Of a DNA stretch of 45,822 nucleotides, positions 4,431-12,101 are shown one piece after another. Positions within the stretch are counted from its first letter, which is position 1. Each line of letters opens with the position of its first letter. The stretch spans positions 1 to 45,822 of IMG/VR virus record IMGVR_UViG_3300035670_000381. The stretch is one strand, 5' to 3'. The notes under the pieces were generated by a model. That model did no database searches. It was given only the letters and a program-made list of their open reading frames with translations, and was not told the origin of the DNA. A program made the translations under genes and the position numbers. Source of the stretch: a virus.

Positions 4431-4921
4431 GAAACCCAGAGTTTGCCTTCTGCTTTTCTTCTTCTAAGTAATCCTGCTTCAACACTACTACCAGGATTAC
4501 GATACATCTCTAATACTTTTGGTACATCATTCCATTTGTGATCTTTGAGTATTCTTGAGATCGTGTCAAACCCAGGACTGTTAAAAAAGTTAGCCCCGAG
4601 ATTGTAAGCAAAAGATAATAATGCTCCACGCTGGTTTTCATTCATCTCTCCCCAATACGGTATTTTTGCGAGTGTTGGAATGTATTCTTTTTTAATTTGA
4701 GAGATTAGCAGATCATCAGCAACTTTTTGGGAAATCTTTTGACCGAGTTTAAATGGTTTTCCATTGAAATCTCTGGTACTTCCCCATCCTATAGTAATAG
4801 GTAATCCGCCAGTACGAGGGTCTGGATAAGCAGTTAATTCACAACCCTCAAATTCTTTAATGAGTTCTACTCCTTTTACGGGTAAAGTGTATTTACCTGT
4901 AAAAGGAGTAGAACTTGTTAC
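4427..4921 (-). CDS. GH24 lysozyme domain, expressed by -1 frameshift from the upstream peptidase gene
   Basis: This 164-codon open frame encodes a full phage-type lysozyme. It has EFEGCELTAYPDP with the catalytic Glu and, nine residues on, Asp; then TIGWGST with the conserved Thr; and a C-terminal half MNENQRGALLSFAYNLG...LLRRRKAEGKLW typical of GH24 enzymes that cut the MurNAc-GlcNAc bond. The first ATG (4645) lies after the catalytic residues, and the 92 codons before it contain no ATG, GTG or TTG. The frame is exactly -1 relative to the peptidase ORF at its A AAA AAG heptamer, so it is predicted to be made only as the C-terminal part of a 401-aa fusion. Confidence 0.85.
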   Translation of the reverse strand, partial: VTSSTPFTGKYTLPVKGVELIKEFEGCELTAYPDPRTGGLPITIGWGSTRDFNGKPFKLGQKISQKVADDLLISQIKKEYIPTLAKIPYWGEMNENQRGALLSFAYNLGANFFNSPGFDTISRILKDHKWNDVPKVLEMYRNPGSSVEAGLLRRRKAEGKLWVS

Positions 4922-4942
4922 TTTTTTGCGTTAAAAATCCTT
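4863..4942 (-). promoter_or_regulatory. Programmed -1 ribosomal frameshift signal
   Basis: Three elements in dnaX-like order on the minus strand. A Shine-Dalgarno-like AAGGA lies at 4942-4938. The heptamer A AAA AAG is at 4927-4921, ten nt later, in phase with the peptidase codons GCA AAA AAG TAA. After a 5-nt spacer (4920-4916) comes a stem of 17 perfect base pairs (4915-4899 with 4879-4863), which contains a further 6-bp inner stem (GGTAAA/TTTACC) and a 5-nt loop. Slippage of both tRNAs by one base makes the next codon GTA, in the lysozyme frame. Confidence 0.85.
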
Positions 4943-5631
4943 CCCCATCCATCGTTACCCTTAGGGCACCATCTACGAGCAAGATCAGACTTTTTATATA
5001 CAGCACCCTTGCCATTGGTTACAGCACCAGTGTATCCATCATTTAGTGAACCATATGGATCATTCACCACATAATCACCAGAAGGTGTCTTACCAATCAC
5101 TACACACATGTGCCCACCAGTAGGAGCAGATAAAGAACCCCTGTGGAGAATACCAATAACAACGGGTCTGTTAGCAGCAAGCTCACGATCAAGGTCATTG
5201 AAAGTAAGACTATAGCTAAACTGTGACTGAATACCATAAGACGCCAGAGCACGGGTTTGAACCAAGTGATCTGTCGTATCACCGATTGAGAATACTTTTT
5301 GAACATAAGCATCATCACCTTTTGCTCCTTTTAAAGTACCAGGCTTGAAGTATTCAAGTACCATAGCACAAGCAGAAGAATTACAGGTTCTATCAGCATC
5401 TCTATAGTTGTCTGTCTGAGGAAAGAAAGGAACATCAAGAATTGATGATCTTGGTTTGTCTGGTTGTGATCTAAAAATTCTCACCCAGTTTGCTGTATCT
5501 TCCATTTCTTCTGGCACTTTTTTGTCAAGCGTCTTTTCCAGTTCTTCTACAGCAGCGCGATGTTTTGGGTTATTTTCATCGTAGTGTTTAAAAAAATTGT
5601 GAAGGTCAATCTTGGGCATTGGGTTCTCCAT
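4918..5631 (-). CDS. C39-like cysteine peptidase, frameshift parent of the lysozyme fusion
   Basis: 237 aa. Residues 1-65 are a charged, helical N-terminal region. A papain-like C39-type domain follows: TCNSSACAMVLEYF (about residues 85-98) with the candidate catalytic Cys, GGHMCVVIG (about 175-183) with His, and VNDPYG with Asp. It could cleave peptide cross-links in peptidoglycan or process proteins. The ORF overlaps the nuclease gene by 26 nt, and Met5 (5619) is an alternative start. The last codons GCA AAA AAG form a slippery site before TAA, so some ribosomes should continue into the lysozyme frame. Confidence 0.85.
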   Translation of the reverse strand: MENPMPKIDLHNFFKHYDENNPKHRAAVEELEKTLDKKVPEEMEDTANWVRIFRSQPDKPRSSILDVPFFPQTDNYRDADRTCNSSACAMVLEYFKPGTLKGAKGDDAYVQKVFSIGDTTDHLVQTRALASYGIQSQFSYSLTFNDLDRELAANRPVVIGILHRGSLSAPTGGHMCVVIGKTPSGDYVVNDPYGSLNDGYTGAVTNGKGAVYKKSDLARRWCPKGNDGWGRIFNAKK

Positions 5632-5953
5632 AGAGGTTTATAAAATATTCCGCATCAACTACAACTAATGGACTTTCTCCATTCTTCTTTATAACCACAA
5701 TTGGTTCATAATTTCCTTTGTTGGCAACAGCTTGTTTGTATGCCTCCCAGATATTTAGTTTCTCCACATTCTTACACTCAATACTGTGAGGAAATTTTGA
5801 CCTGGCATCCCTTGCCATAATTAGATCTTCACCTCCCGCGCCCATACTACGACTTTCAATATCTTCGGGATGAATATTAAGACATTCTATTAATTTTTCA
5901 CGTACCCATTGTTGAAGACGACGACCTTTTGCTTTAGCAGATTGTGGACGCAT
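5606..5953 (-). CDS. Small PD-(D/E)XK nuclease, resolvase-like
   Basis: 115 aa. A basic N-terminus (QSAKAKGRRLQQWV) is followed by GAGGEDLIM (about residues 38-46) and SIECKN (about 57-62), matching the D...ExK active site of PD-(D/E)XK nucleases such as Holliday junction resolvases. The C-terminus packs beta strands (PIVVIKKN, PLVVVD). The ATG follows AAGGAGG at a 9-nt distance, and that ribosome-binding site is the 3' arm of the terminator hairpin. It may act on recombination intermediates. Confidence 0.75.
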   Translation of the reverse strand: MRPQSAKAKGRRLQQWVREKLIECLNIHPEDIESRSMGAGGEDLIMARDARSKFPHSIECKNVEKLNIWEAYKQAVANKGNYEPIVVIKKNGESPLVVVDAEYFINLYGEPNAQD

Positions 5954-5956
5954 AAT

Positions 5957-5978
5957 AAAAAACCTCCTTCACGGAGGT
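5957..5978 (-). terminator. Terminator hairpin that masks the next ribosome-binding site
   Basis: On the minus strand ACCTCC (5978-5973) pairs with GGAGGT (5967-5962), loop GTGAA, followed by a TTTTTATT tract. The 3' arm contains AAGGAGG, the ribosome-binding site of the nuclease gene. Confidence 0.8.
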
Positions 5979-5985
5979 ATTTATC
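5978..5985 (-). promoter_or_regulatory. Late promoter interlocked with the terminator
   Basis: GATAAATA on the minus strand, ending on the first base of the hairpin. Late initiation about 6 nt downstream would remove the 5' arm, abolish termination and expose AAGGAGG. Confidence 0.6.
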
Positions 5986-6134
5986 TATTCAATTAAACCA
6001 GGGGTCTGGTATTTTCTTTTCATTGCTCCCAGAAACCACGCTTCTGACAGAGCTTTCGGACCCTCCCTTAGTATTCGTTTGTTGTGCTCTGTCAGTTTTT
6101 CGTACTTCAGTGCTTTCTCTTTCCAGTCTTCCAT
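5985..6134 (-). CDS. Small basic protein coupled to nrdB
   Basis: 49 aa, MEDWKEKALKYEKLTEHNKR at the start and KRKYQTPGLIE at the end. The ATG overlaps the nrdB TAA (TAATG), and the stop is followed closely by a terminator, so it is the last gene of the primase-nrdA-nrdB operon. Amphipathic helix, no membrane segment. Family not recognised; short open reading frames after nrdB are plausible accessory genes. Confidence 0.55.
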   Translation of the reverse strand: MEDWKEKALKYEKLTEHNKRILREGPKALSEAWFLGAMKRKYQTPGLIE

Positions 6135-7312
6135 TACAGTTTAAAACCAGCGAAAGTATCTTTCTTAACATCTTGTTTAATGCTCCCAATTAAATAGCTC
6201 TCAACCTCTGTCTCTTGAGGGGCAACCTGCATTCCTTTAGAAGATAACCAATGCTCTGTCCAAGGAAGAGGATTGTTAATAATAGGAGTGTCAAAAATTG
6301 CTTTGAGACCGATAGACTTCAGACGGCGGTTAGCAGTCCACTCAACATACTTAGCAAGCAGTTTGTCATTCAGACCAATAATAGATCCATCCTTGAACAG
6401 ATATTCTGCCCATTGCTTTTCTTCATCAACACATTCTCTAAACATTTGATACACTTGTTCTTTCTCTTCTTTGGCAATCTGAACCATATCAGGATCATCA
6501 CCTTCCTTCCATTTGTTTAGAATGTTCTGGGTGATGGTCATGTGTTGGCTTTCGTCTCTTGCGATAAGTCCGATGATTTTGGCACTTCCTTCCAAGAGTT
6601 TAAGTTCACCAAAAGCGAAAGAGCAGGCAAACGATACGTAGAACCGAATTCCTTCGAGGATATATACGTTCGCAACCGCTCGATATAGTTTTCTTTTGAG
6701 ATCATAGAGTGTATCTTTTGCTGATGGTGTTCCTTCCAATTCGTGTTGCCATTGGTTTCCTGCTCCCCATTCTGTTGCTGCCTGTAAAAACTCATCATAT
6801 GAACGAGTTACCGAACGAGCACGTTGAAGGATCTTATCATCATCAAGGATCGTATCAAACACCTCAGAGGGGTCAGCATAAACATTCTTGATGATATGGG
6901 TGTAGGAGCGACTGTGAACCATCTCCATCGTCTGCCAGATGTTCATAGCACCCTCAAGTTCAGGAAGGGAACAGTAGGGCAAAAATGCCATACCAGGACC
7001 TCTACCCTGAACACTGTCAAGAAGAATTTGATACTTCAGATTGGAAGTAAAGATATGCTTTTGTGCGGTATTTAAAGTTTGATAATCAGCACGATCTTTC
7101 TGAAGGGATACCTCTTCAGGTCTCCAGAAATATCCAAGCTGCTGTTGTGTCAGTTTGTCAAATACAGGATACTTGAACTTATCATAACGCTGAACCCCCA
7201 GAGGAGGTCCAAAAAACATTTTCTGTTTTGTGGTATCAACTTTATTTGTGTTGAATACAGTCATACCTTCTACGTTCTGTGGTTCTGTAACTCTAAATTT
7301 TACAACTGTCAC
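6134..7312 (-). CDS. nrdB: Ribonucleotide reductase class I, small subunit
   Basis: 392 aa from a GTG at 7312 preceded by GGAGG; ATG at 7264 is an alternative and would give 376 aa. It generates the radical cofactor for NrdA. Iron ligands are visible in the usual order: a Glu region (LPELEGAMNIWQTMEMVHSRSYTHI, with ExxH) and a later second pair (ARDESQHMTITQNI). The C-terminus KDTFAGFKL has the Phe-rich tail that docks into the large subunit. It overlaps nrdA by 20 nt. The enzyme supplies dNTPs for phage DNA synthesis. Confidence 0.95.
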   Translation of the reverse strand: MTVVKFRVTEPQNVEGMTVFNTNKVDTTKQKMFFGPPLGVQRYDKFKYPVFDKLTQQQLGYFWRPEEVSLQKDRADYQTLNTAQKHIFTSNLKYQILLDSVQGRGPGMAFLPYCSLPELEGAMNIWQTMEMVHSRSYTHIIKNVYADPSEVFDTILDDDKILQRARSVTRSYDEFLQAATEWGAGNQWQHELEGTPSAKDTLYDLKRKLYRAVANVYILEGIRFYVSFACSFAFGELKLLEGSAKIIGLIARDESQHMTITQNILNKWKEGDDPDMVQIAKEEKEQVYQMFRECVDEEKQWAEYLFKDGSIIGLNDKLLAKYVEWTANRRLKSIGLKAIFDTPIINNPLPWTEHWLSSKGMQVAPQETEVESYLIGSIKQDVKKDTFAGFKL

Positions 7313-9614
7313 AATCTTCTTCCTCCGTTTTGAAAATGTCGTCTAATAGATCTTTGATTGAATTTTTCTTTTCTTCTTCTGTTAAGAGAAGTTCATCACT
7401 CTTGATGTCATATGTATTCTGATAGTATGAGGTCTTCCAACCATATTTGTAGGTCTTCAGAAGATCGCCAGCCATTACAGATACTGGAACTTCGTTGTCA
7501 TCATAGTTTTCTGGATTATAACTCCAGTTACCAGAAATTGCTTGGTCAAAGAATTTCTGCATCGCAGCAACGATTTTGATATAACCATCATTATCTTTCA
7601 TGTCCCAAAGAAGAGTGTAGTTATTTTTGAGAGACCCATACTGCGGAACAATCTGCTTAAGGGGTCCTTTCTTACTCTTCTTAGTGGACATATAACCTCT
7701 TGGTGGTTCAATTCCGTTTGTGGCATTTGACACAACGGAACTGCTTTCTGAAGGCATTTGTGCTGACAGTGTGCTATGTCGTAATCCAAATGTTTGTATC
7801 TCGGAACGTAGAACTTCCCAATCATACTTCAGCGTTGGATCACAGAACTCATCAATGTCGCGCTTGTATGTATCAATTGGGAGGATACCGTCAGCATATT
7901 TGGTTCTTGAGAAGTACTCACATGCTCCCTTCTCCTTGGCGAGGGTATTGGAAGACTTGAGAAGATAGTACTGGAAAGCTTCAGTAAGGTCGTGGACGAG
8001 TTGCCATGCTGCTGGATCATCATAGTGTTCTCCTTGTTTTGCGAGATAGTGTGCCAATCCAATGTAACCAATGCCAAGAGAACGACGAGCTAGCGTAGAT
8101 CTTCTGGCAGCAGCAACTGGATATCCTTGATAATCAATCAATTCTTCAAGACCGCGAACAGCAAGATCGCAAAGTTCTTCCAGATCATCAAGAGTTTTTA
8201 GTTTACCAACATTGATCGCAGACAAAATACAGAGAGCAATCTCACCTTCTTTGTCATCAATATGATTGATTGGATCTGTAGGAAGAGTAATTTCCTGACA
8301 GAGATTTGACATATTAACCTTATCTTTGAAAGAAGAGTGAGAGTTACAATGATCAATATTCATAATGTAAATACGACCAGTCTCTGCTCTCTCCTTCAGG
8401 AGGTCCAGAATGAGTTCTTGAGCGCCAATAGTTTTTCTTGGAATAGTTGTATCTCGTTCAAAAGATACATATAACTCGTCAAATCTATCAGTGCCAAAAG
8501 CATCATACAGACCAGGAACATCATGGGGAGAGAAGAGTGAGATTTCTTGATCTTGGATGAAACGTTCATAGAACAGTTTTGAGATTTGAATAGAGTAGTC
8601 TAACTTACGAACACGATTATCTTCGGTTCCTTTATTGTTTTTTAATACAATAATATCTTCTATTTCTTTGTGCCAGATTGGAAAGTGGACAGTAGCACTT
8701 CCACCGCGAATCCCGTTTTGTGTACAACATCTAACAGTTGCTTCAAACTTTTTGAGGAATGGGATAACACCTGTATGAGTAACTTCTCCCCCTCTGATTT
8801 TGCTGTTGATGCCACGGATGCGACCTGCGTTGATACCGATGCCCGCCCTTTGACTAACATAGTAGCCGATAGCCATGTCACTGCTAAAAATGCTATCGAG
8901 GGTGTCATCAACATCAACAAGAACACAGCTAGCAAATTGTCTGAGTGGTGTCCTAACGCCCGCCATAATGGGGGTGGGGATGTTGATCTTGTGCTTTGAG
9001 ATTGCGTCGTAGTATCTCTTGACATACTCTAACCTGTCCTTGCGATAGTTCTGGAACAAAGTCGCAGCAATCATCATATACATGTATTGTGGAGTTTCAT
9101 AAAGATCCCCACTGCTACGATCTTGAACGAGATACTTATCTACAACCTGACGTAAACCAGCATAGGTAAATAAGAAATCTCTTTCATGATCAATAAAGCT
9201 GTTGATCTTGTCCCATTCTTCTTTAGTATATTTACCAAGAATTTCTTTGTCGTAAATTCCCTTCACAGCACACTTGAAGGCATGATCCAATATGTGAGGA
9301 TAACCATTCACCCAAGCAGATCCAAATACTTGTTTGCGAAGTCCGAATAAAAGTAGTCTGGCAGCAACAAATTGATAGTTTGGACTATCAAGGCTGATCA
9401 AATCACTGGCAGAACGAACAAGAATTTCTTGAATGTTTTTCGTTTCAATACCATCAAAGAATTGAAGACCAGAATTCATTTCCACTTGAGAGGCACTCAC
9501 ACCGCTCCCTAACCCCTCGCAAGCTTCTTCTACCATCTTATGGATCTTATCAAGATTAAGAGGTTCTACAGACCCATTACGCTTGCGAACTTGAATGTTG
9601 TATCCGTTTGTCAT
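7293..9614 (-). CDS. nrdA: Ribonucleotide reductase class I, large subunit
   Basis: 773 aa from ATG 9614, whose ATGA overlaps the primase stop; a TTG at 9626 is less likely. It reduces ribonucleotides to deoxyribonucleotides. An N-terminal ATP-cone (IQVRKRNGSVEPLNLDKIHKM) implies allosteric control. The catalytic barrel includes FASCVLVDVDDTLDSI (active-site Cys), NLCQEITLPT with a second Cys, and the C-terminal pair CDSC that relays electrons. Length and motifs look complete. Confidence 0.95.
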   Translation of the reverse strand: MTNGYNIQVRKRNGSVEPLNLDKIHKMVEEACEGLGSGVSASQVEMNSGLQFFDGIETKNIQEILVRSASDLISLDSPNYQFVAARLLLFGLRKQVFGSAWVNGYPHILDHAFKCAVKGIYDKEILGKYTKEEWDKINSFIDHERDFLFTYAGLRQVVDKYLVQDRSSGDLYETPQYMYMMIAATLFQNYRKDRLEYVKRYYDAISKHKINIPTPIMAGVRTPLRQFASCVLVDVDDTLDSIFSSDMAIGYYVSQRAGIGINAGRIRGINSKIRGGEVTHTGVIPFLKKFEATVRCCTQNGIRGGSATVHFPIWHKEIEDIIVLKNNKGTEDNRVRKLDYSIQISKLFYERFIQDQEISLFSPHDVPGLYDAFGTDRFDELYVSFERDTTIPRKTIGAQELILDLLKERAETGRIYIMNIDHCNSHSSFKDKVNMSNLCQEITLPTDPINHIDDKEGEIALCILSAINVGKLKTLDDLEELCDLAVRGLEELIDYQGYPVAAARRSTLARRSLGIGYIGLAHYLAKQGEHYDDPAAWQLVHDLTEAFQYYLLKSSNTLAKEKGACEYFSRTKYADGILPIDTYKRDIDEFCDPTLKYDWEVLRSEIQTFGLRHSTLSAQMPSESSSVVSNATNGIEPPRGYMSTKKSKKGPLKQIVPQYGSLKNNYTLLWDMKDNDGYIKIVAAMQKFFDQAISGNWSYNPENYDDNEVPVSVMAGDLLKTYKYGWKTSYYQNTYDIKSDELLLTEEEKKNSIKDLLDDIFKTEEEDCDSCKI

Positions 9615-10609
9615 ACCTTTTTCCAATTGTTTAATTTGAGAGTTGCTTCTAATCCACTGTAGATATTACATTCTACTATATTTTGAACGTCTCGCCCAGC
9701 AAGGGACATATCGTTCAAATCTTTTTCTACTACACCGTTAGGATAAATCACCACTGAATATCCTGCTTTAATTACCTTCTCATATTTTGCTACAATCTCT
9801 TTGTTACGTGGTTCATTATCAAATACAAATACAGTATCTTTTGAAAATTGAGACAATGAAACATCAGAACCCGCCATTGCTAATCCGTTCTTTATGAACA
9901 TACTATCAAAGGGTCCTTCTGTTACAAATAATCTCTTGTCGTAATTTACTCTGTCCTGTCCGAAAATCTTTGGTTGCCCTTCGTCCAGCATGATCGTGAT
10001 GTATCTGAGTTTTGCTTTAGGAGCTAGCGATCTGCCTTGGTATCCAAAAAGGTTACCTTCTTTGTCTCGGAAAGGAATGATAATTCTGGGACTATCTTGA
10101 CGAAGAGTTTCAAAGATTTTCTTTTGTTTATTTGTCCACTCTTTAAACTTTGGACAATAATAGAAATAATCTAAATCTTTGATACCTCTATTTTCAAGAT
10201 ACTCTCTCGCCGGGTGAGAAATATTTAGGTCTGAAATTTTTTCAAGATCAATTGAATTTTCAGTTTTGGTGAAAAACTTTGGTTCCTGAAAATTAAAGAC
10301 TGGGTTTGGAATTGTGGTTCCTTTACCAGTCTTACCATCCTTGAATTTTTCCATCACGTATTGATCGTGAAGAAATGTGTCTTGGTCTTTTAAGAAATTG
10401 GAGAGGGTTCTACCTGCTCCACAATTGTGACACTTAAACACAAAATCATTCTTGATCTTGAACAAATATCCCCTTGCCTTATTTCTACGCTTCTGACTAT
10501 CTCCACAGTATGGGCACCTGAAATTATACAGGTCTGCTTTTTTGCGTGTAAAGAGAATAAGGCGAGAGGATACAAGTTGAATGTATTTTACATCAATAAA
10601 AGAACTCAC
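9611..10609 (-). CDS. 61: DNA primase
   Basis: 332 aa, close to T4 gp61. An N-terminal zinc ribbon (CPYCGDSQKRRNKARGY, then FKCHNCGAG, residues 32-64) recognises the template. A TOPRIM-type core contains the acidic motif RLFVTEGPFDSMF and FVFDNEPRN. It makes RNA primers with the gp41 helicase for lagging-strand synthesis. It is coupled to nrdA by ATGA and overlaps the upstream gene by 4 nt. Confident. Confidence 0.9.
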   Translation of the reverse strand: MSSFIDVKYIQLVSSRLILFTRKKADLYNFRCPYCGDSQKRRNKARGYLFKIKNDFVFKCHNCGAGRTLSNFLKDQDTFLHDQYVMEKFKDGKTGKGTTIPNPVFNFQEPKFFTKTENSIDLEKISDLNISHPAREYLENRGIKDLDYFYYCPKFKEWTNKQKKIFETLRQDSPRIIIPFRDKEGNLFGYQGRSLAPKAKLRYITIMLDEGQPKIFGQDRVNYDKRLFVTEGPFDSMFIKNGLAMAGSDVSLSQFSKDTVFVFDNEPRNKEIVAKYEKVIKAGYSVVIYPNGVVEKDLNDMSLAGRDVQNIVECNIYSGLEATLKLNNWKKV

Positions 10610-11040
10610 TTAACAAGGTCTATACTTTCCTGTATATTAGCATCTCGCTGAGGCATTGTCAATATACTGCCAAAAAATTCAGCAGATCCAAGAATTATGA
10701 CCGCAGCCATAGATACTCCAACCACCATCCATCTAAATTTAATGAGTTCAACAACTCTATTTTCTACTTTTTCAATTCTTTCAATTACAGCAGCATGTTC
10801 TTTGCTATTGCTTTCGCGCATTTCTTCGACCATCTTAACGATTAGTTCGTCTGCGCGAATTCCTTGCTCTATTTTTTCCTCATGCTTTGCGAGGATAAGT
10901 GCGACTTTTTGATTACCTTCGCTAATTTTTTCTACCGCTCTTTCAAGTTTGTCAAGCATCTCTTTAGAGAGATCTTCATAGATCTGAAATTTTCCTTCTA
11001 GAACAGCAAGATCTTTTTGCTTGTCTAAACCGAATGGCAT
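10606..11040 (-). CDS. Coiled-coil protein with C-terminal membrane anchor
   Basis: 144 aa from ATG 11040, which has GAGGAG about 9 nt upstream; the longer frame to 11106 overlaps the upstream gene and lacks such a site. Residues 6-110 are a nearly continuous coiled coil (KDLAVLEGKFQIYEDLSKEM...). They are followed by one membrane helix (RWMVVGVSMAAVIILGSAEF) and a short tail. The design suggests an inner-membrane tether or spanin-like or virion-entry protein. Function unknown; the type is common in cyanophages. Confidence 0.7.
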   Translation of the reverse strand: MPFGLDKQKDLAVLEGKFQIYEDLSKEMLDKLERAVEKISEGNQKVALILAKHEEKIEQGIRADELIVKMVEEMRESNSKEHAAVIERIEKVENRVVELIKFRWMVVGVSMAAVIILGSAEFFGSILTMPQRDANIQESIDLVK

Positions 11041-11056
11041 TGTAGTAGTCTCCTCT

Positions 11057-11767
11057 TTAAACGTTGCGAACAGCAAAGTCAAGAGCAGATTGGAATGTGG
11101 AAGCATCCTTATTCAATAGGTAACGGAACTGGTTTTGCTTCTCATCATCTAGCTGAGCATAACAAGCGGCAATACGTTTTGCCGAGAAGTTATCTAAATT
11201 TTGAGTGCTGCCATCGCTAAACTGAATTTTAGCGAAAGAAGCTTCACCGCTTGGGTTCAACTCAGATGTTGCTACGTCTAAAGCAACCTGTATAACATCT
11301 TGATTTTCCATCATCATATTTCCCGTTGGTTCAAATGAGTTTTTTTGTACGCGCTTCTGCTGCTCAGATGCTTTCTTTTTAAAATCAGCAAGACGAGCTT
11401 TCATGAGAGTATCCATTTCTCTCGTCTTGTTCATCATCTTTTCTTTCGCTTCTTTACGCTTCTTCTGAAGATCTTTCTGACGGTTCAGCTTCTTCATCTG
11501 ACCGATTTGCTTTTGTGCTCTCTCTGTTTCAGAGGGAACTGCTTCAGAAATAATTTGTTCTTCTATATGTTCTTTCATTTTTCTGCGTTGAATACGATTA
11601 AAGAGAGCACGAGCACCTTTTGTGCGTCCGTCGATTTTTTCTTGGTTTGCCTTCTTATATCTACGATGTTGTTTAGGATTGATTAATACAAAAGCAGGTG
11701 GTAACTGAAGGGATGAACCATCACCGGCAACCATTTCATTTAAATTAAGTTCAGACTTTTCAGACAT
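11057..11767 (-). CDS. Basic helical protein of unknown function
   Basis: 236 aa. A low-complexity basic middle (residues 30-140, rich in Lys, Arg, Gln and Met, for example KKLNRQKDLQKKRKEAKEKM) is followed by a compact C-terminal domain (SFAKIQFSDGSTQNLDNFSAKRIA). The charge pattern suggests binding to nucleic acid or packaging into the head. It overlaps the upstream gene by 28 nt. I do not recognise a characterised family. Confidence 0.7.
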   Translation of the reverse strand: MSEKSELNLNEMVAGDGSSLQLPPAFVLINPKQHRRYKKANQEKIDGRTKGARALFNRIQRRKMKEHIEEQIISEAVPSETERAQKQIGQMKKLNRQKDLQKKRKEAKEKMMNKTREMDTLMKARLADFKKKASEQQKRVQKNSFEPTGNMMMENQDVIQVALDVATSELNPSGEASFAKIQFSDGSTQNLDNFSAKRIAACYAQLDDEKQNQFRYLLNKDASTFQSALDFAVRNV

Positions 11768-12096
11768 TCCTGGTCAACATCCTCGTTAAGTGAAGGGGGT
11801 AATCTATTTAGAAACAACATAAATGCTCTAATTTGTGACCAATATGTTGCTTCAGTTTTATAAAAAAGCAGCGGTGTTGCTGCGTCATCAAATACATTAT
11901 ACAATACTATCACATGATTTAGAATGAGATGAGTTTTCAATTCACCCGTCGTTTCGTATCTCTTGAGTAATCTTTTGATGTATTTGAAGCGTTTTAAGTC
12001 TTCTTCAAAATCAGCGTAAGTTACAGACGACGGGTTATGATAATTTTGAATGGCAAAGAACAACCAATTCTCATGATTTAATTCACTAATATTCAT
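11740..12096 (-). CDS. Conserved cyanophage hypothetical protein, possible virion accessory
   Basis: 118 aa, all-helical appearance (MNISELNHENWLFFAIQNY at the start; ATYWSQIRAFMLFLNRLPPSL near the end). No signal or membrane segment. It starts 5 nt after the stop of the Ig-like virion protein, within the same late transcription unit. Function unknown, and the placement suggests head or tail assembly. Confidence 0.65.
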   Translation of the reverse strand: MNISELNHENWLFFAIQNYHNPSSVTYADFEEDLKRFKYIKRLLKRYETTGELKTHLILNHVIVLYNVFDDAATPLLFYKTEATYWSQIRAFMLFLNRLPPSLNEDVDQECLKSLNLI

Positions 12097-12101
12097 TTAG
12101 A

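Noticed and set aside
4427-4645. A separate 72-aa lysozyme gene starting at the ATG 4645
   Set aside because: This start lies after the catalytic Glu, Asp and Thr, so the product would be inactive; the domain continues upstream in frame to the frameshift site.
4921-4927. A simple sequencing error in the run of six As
   Set aside because: Possible, since one extra A would fuse the frames, but the exact heptamer phase, the upstream AAGGA and the perfect 17-bp stem 5 nt downstream would then be unexplained; kept as the main alternative.
5989-6189. 66-codon minus frame at the nrdB end
   Set aside because: The 49-aa frame coupled to nrdB by TAATG fits better; this one overlaps nrdB coding sequence by more than 50 nt.
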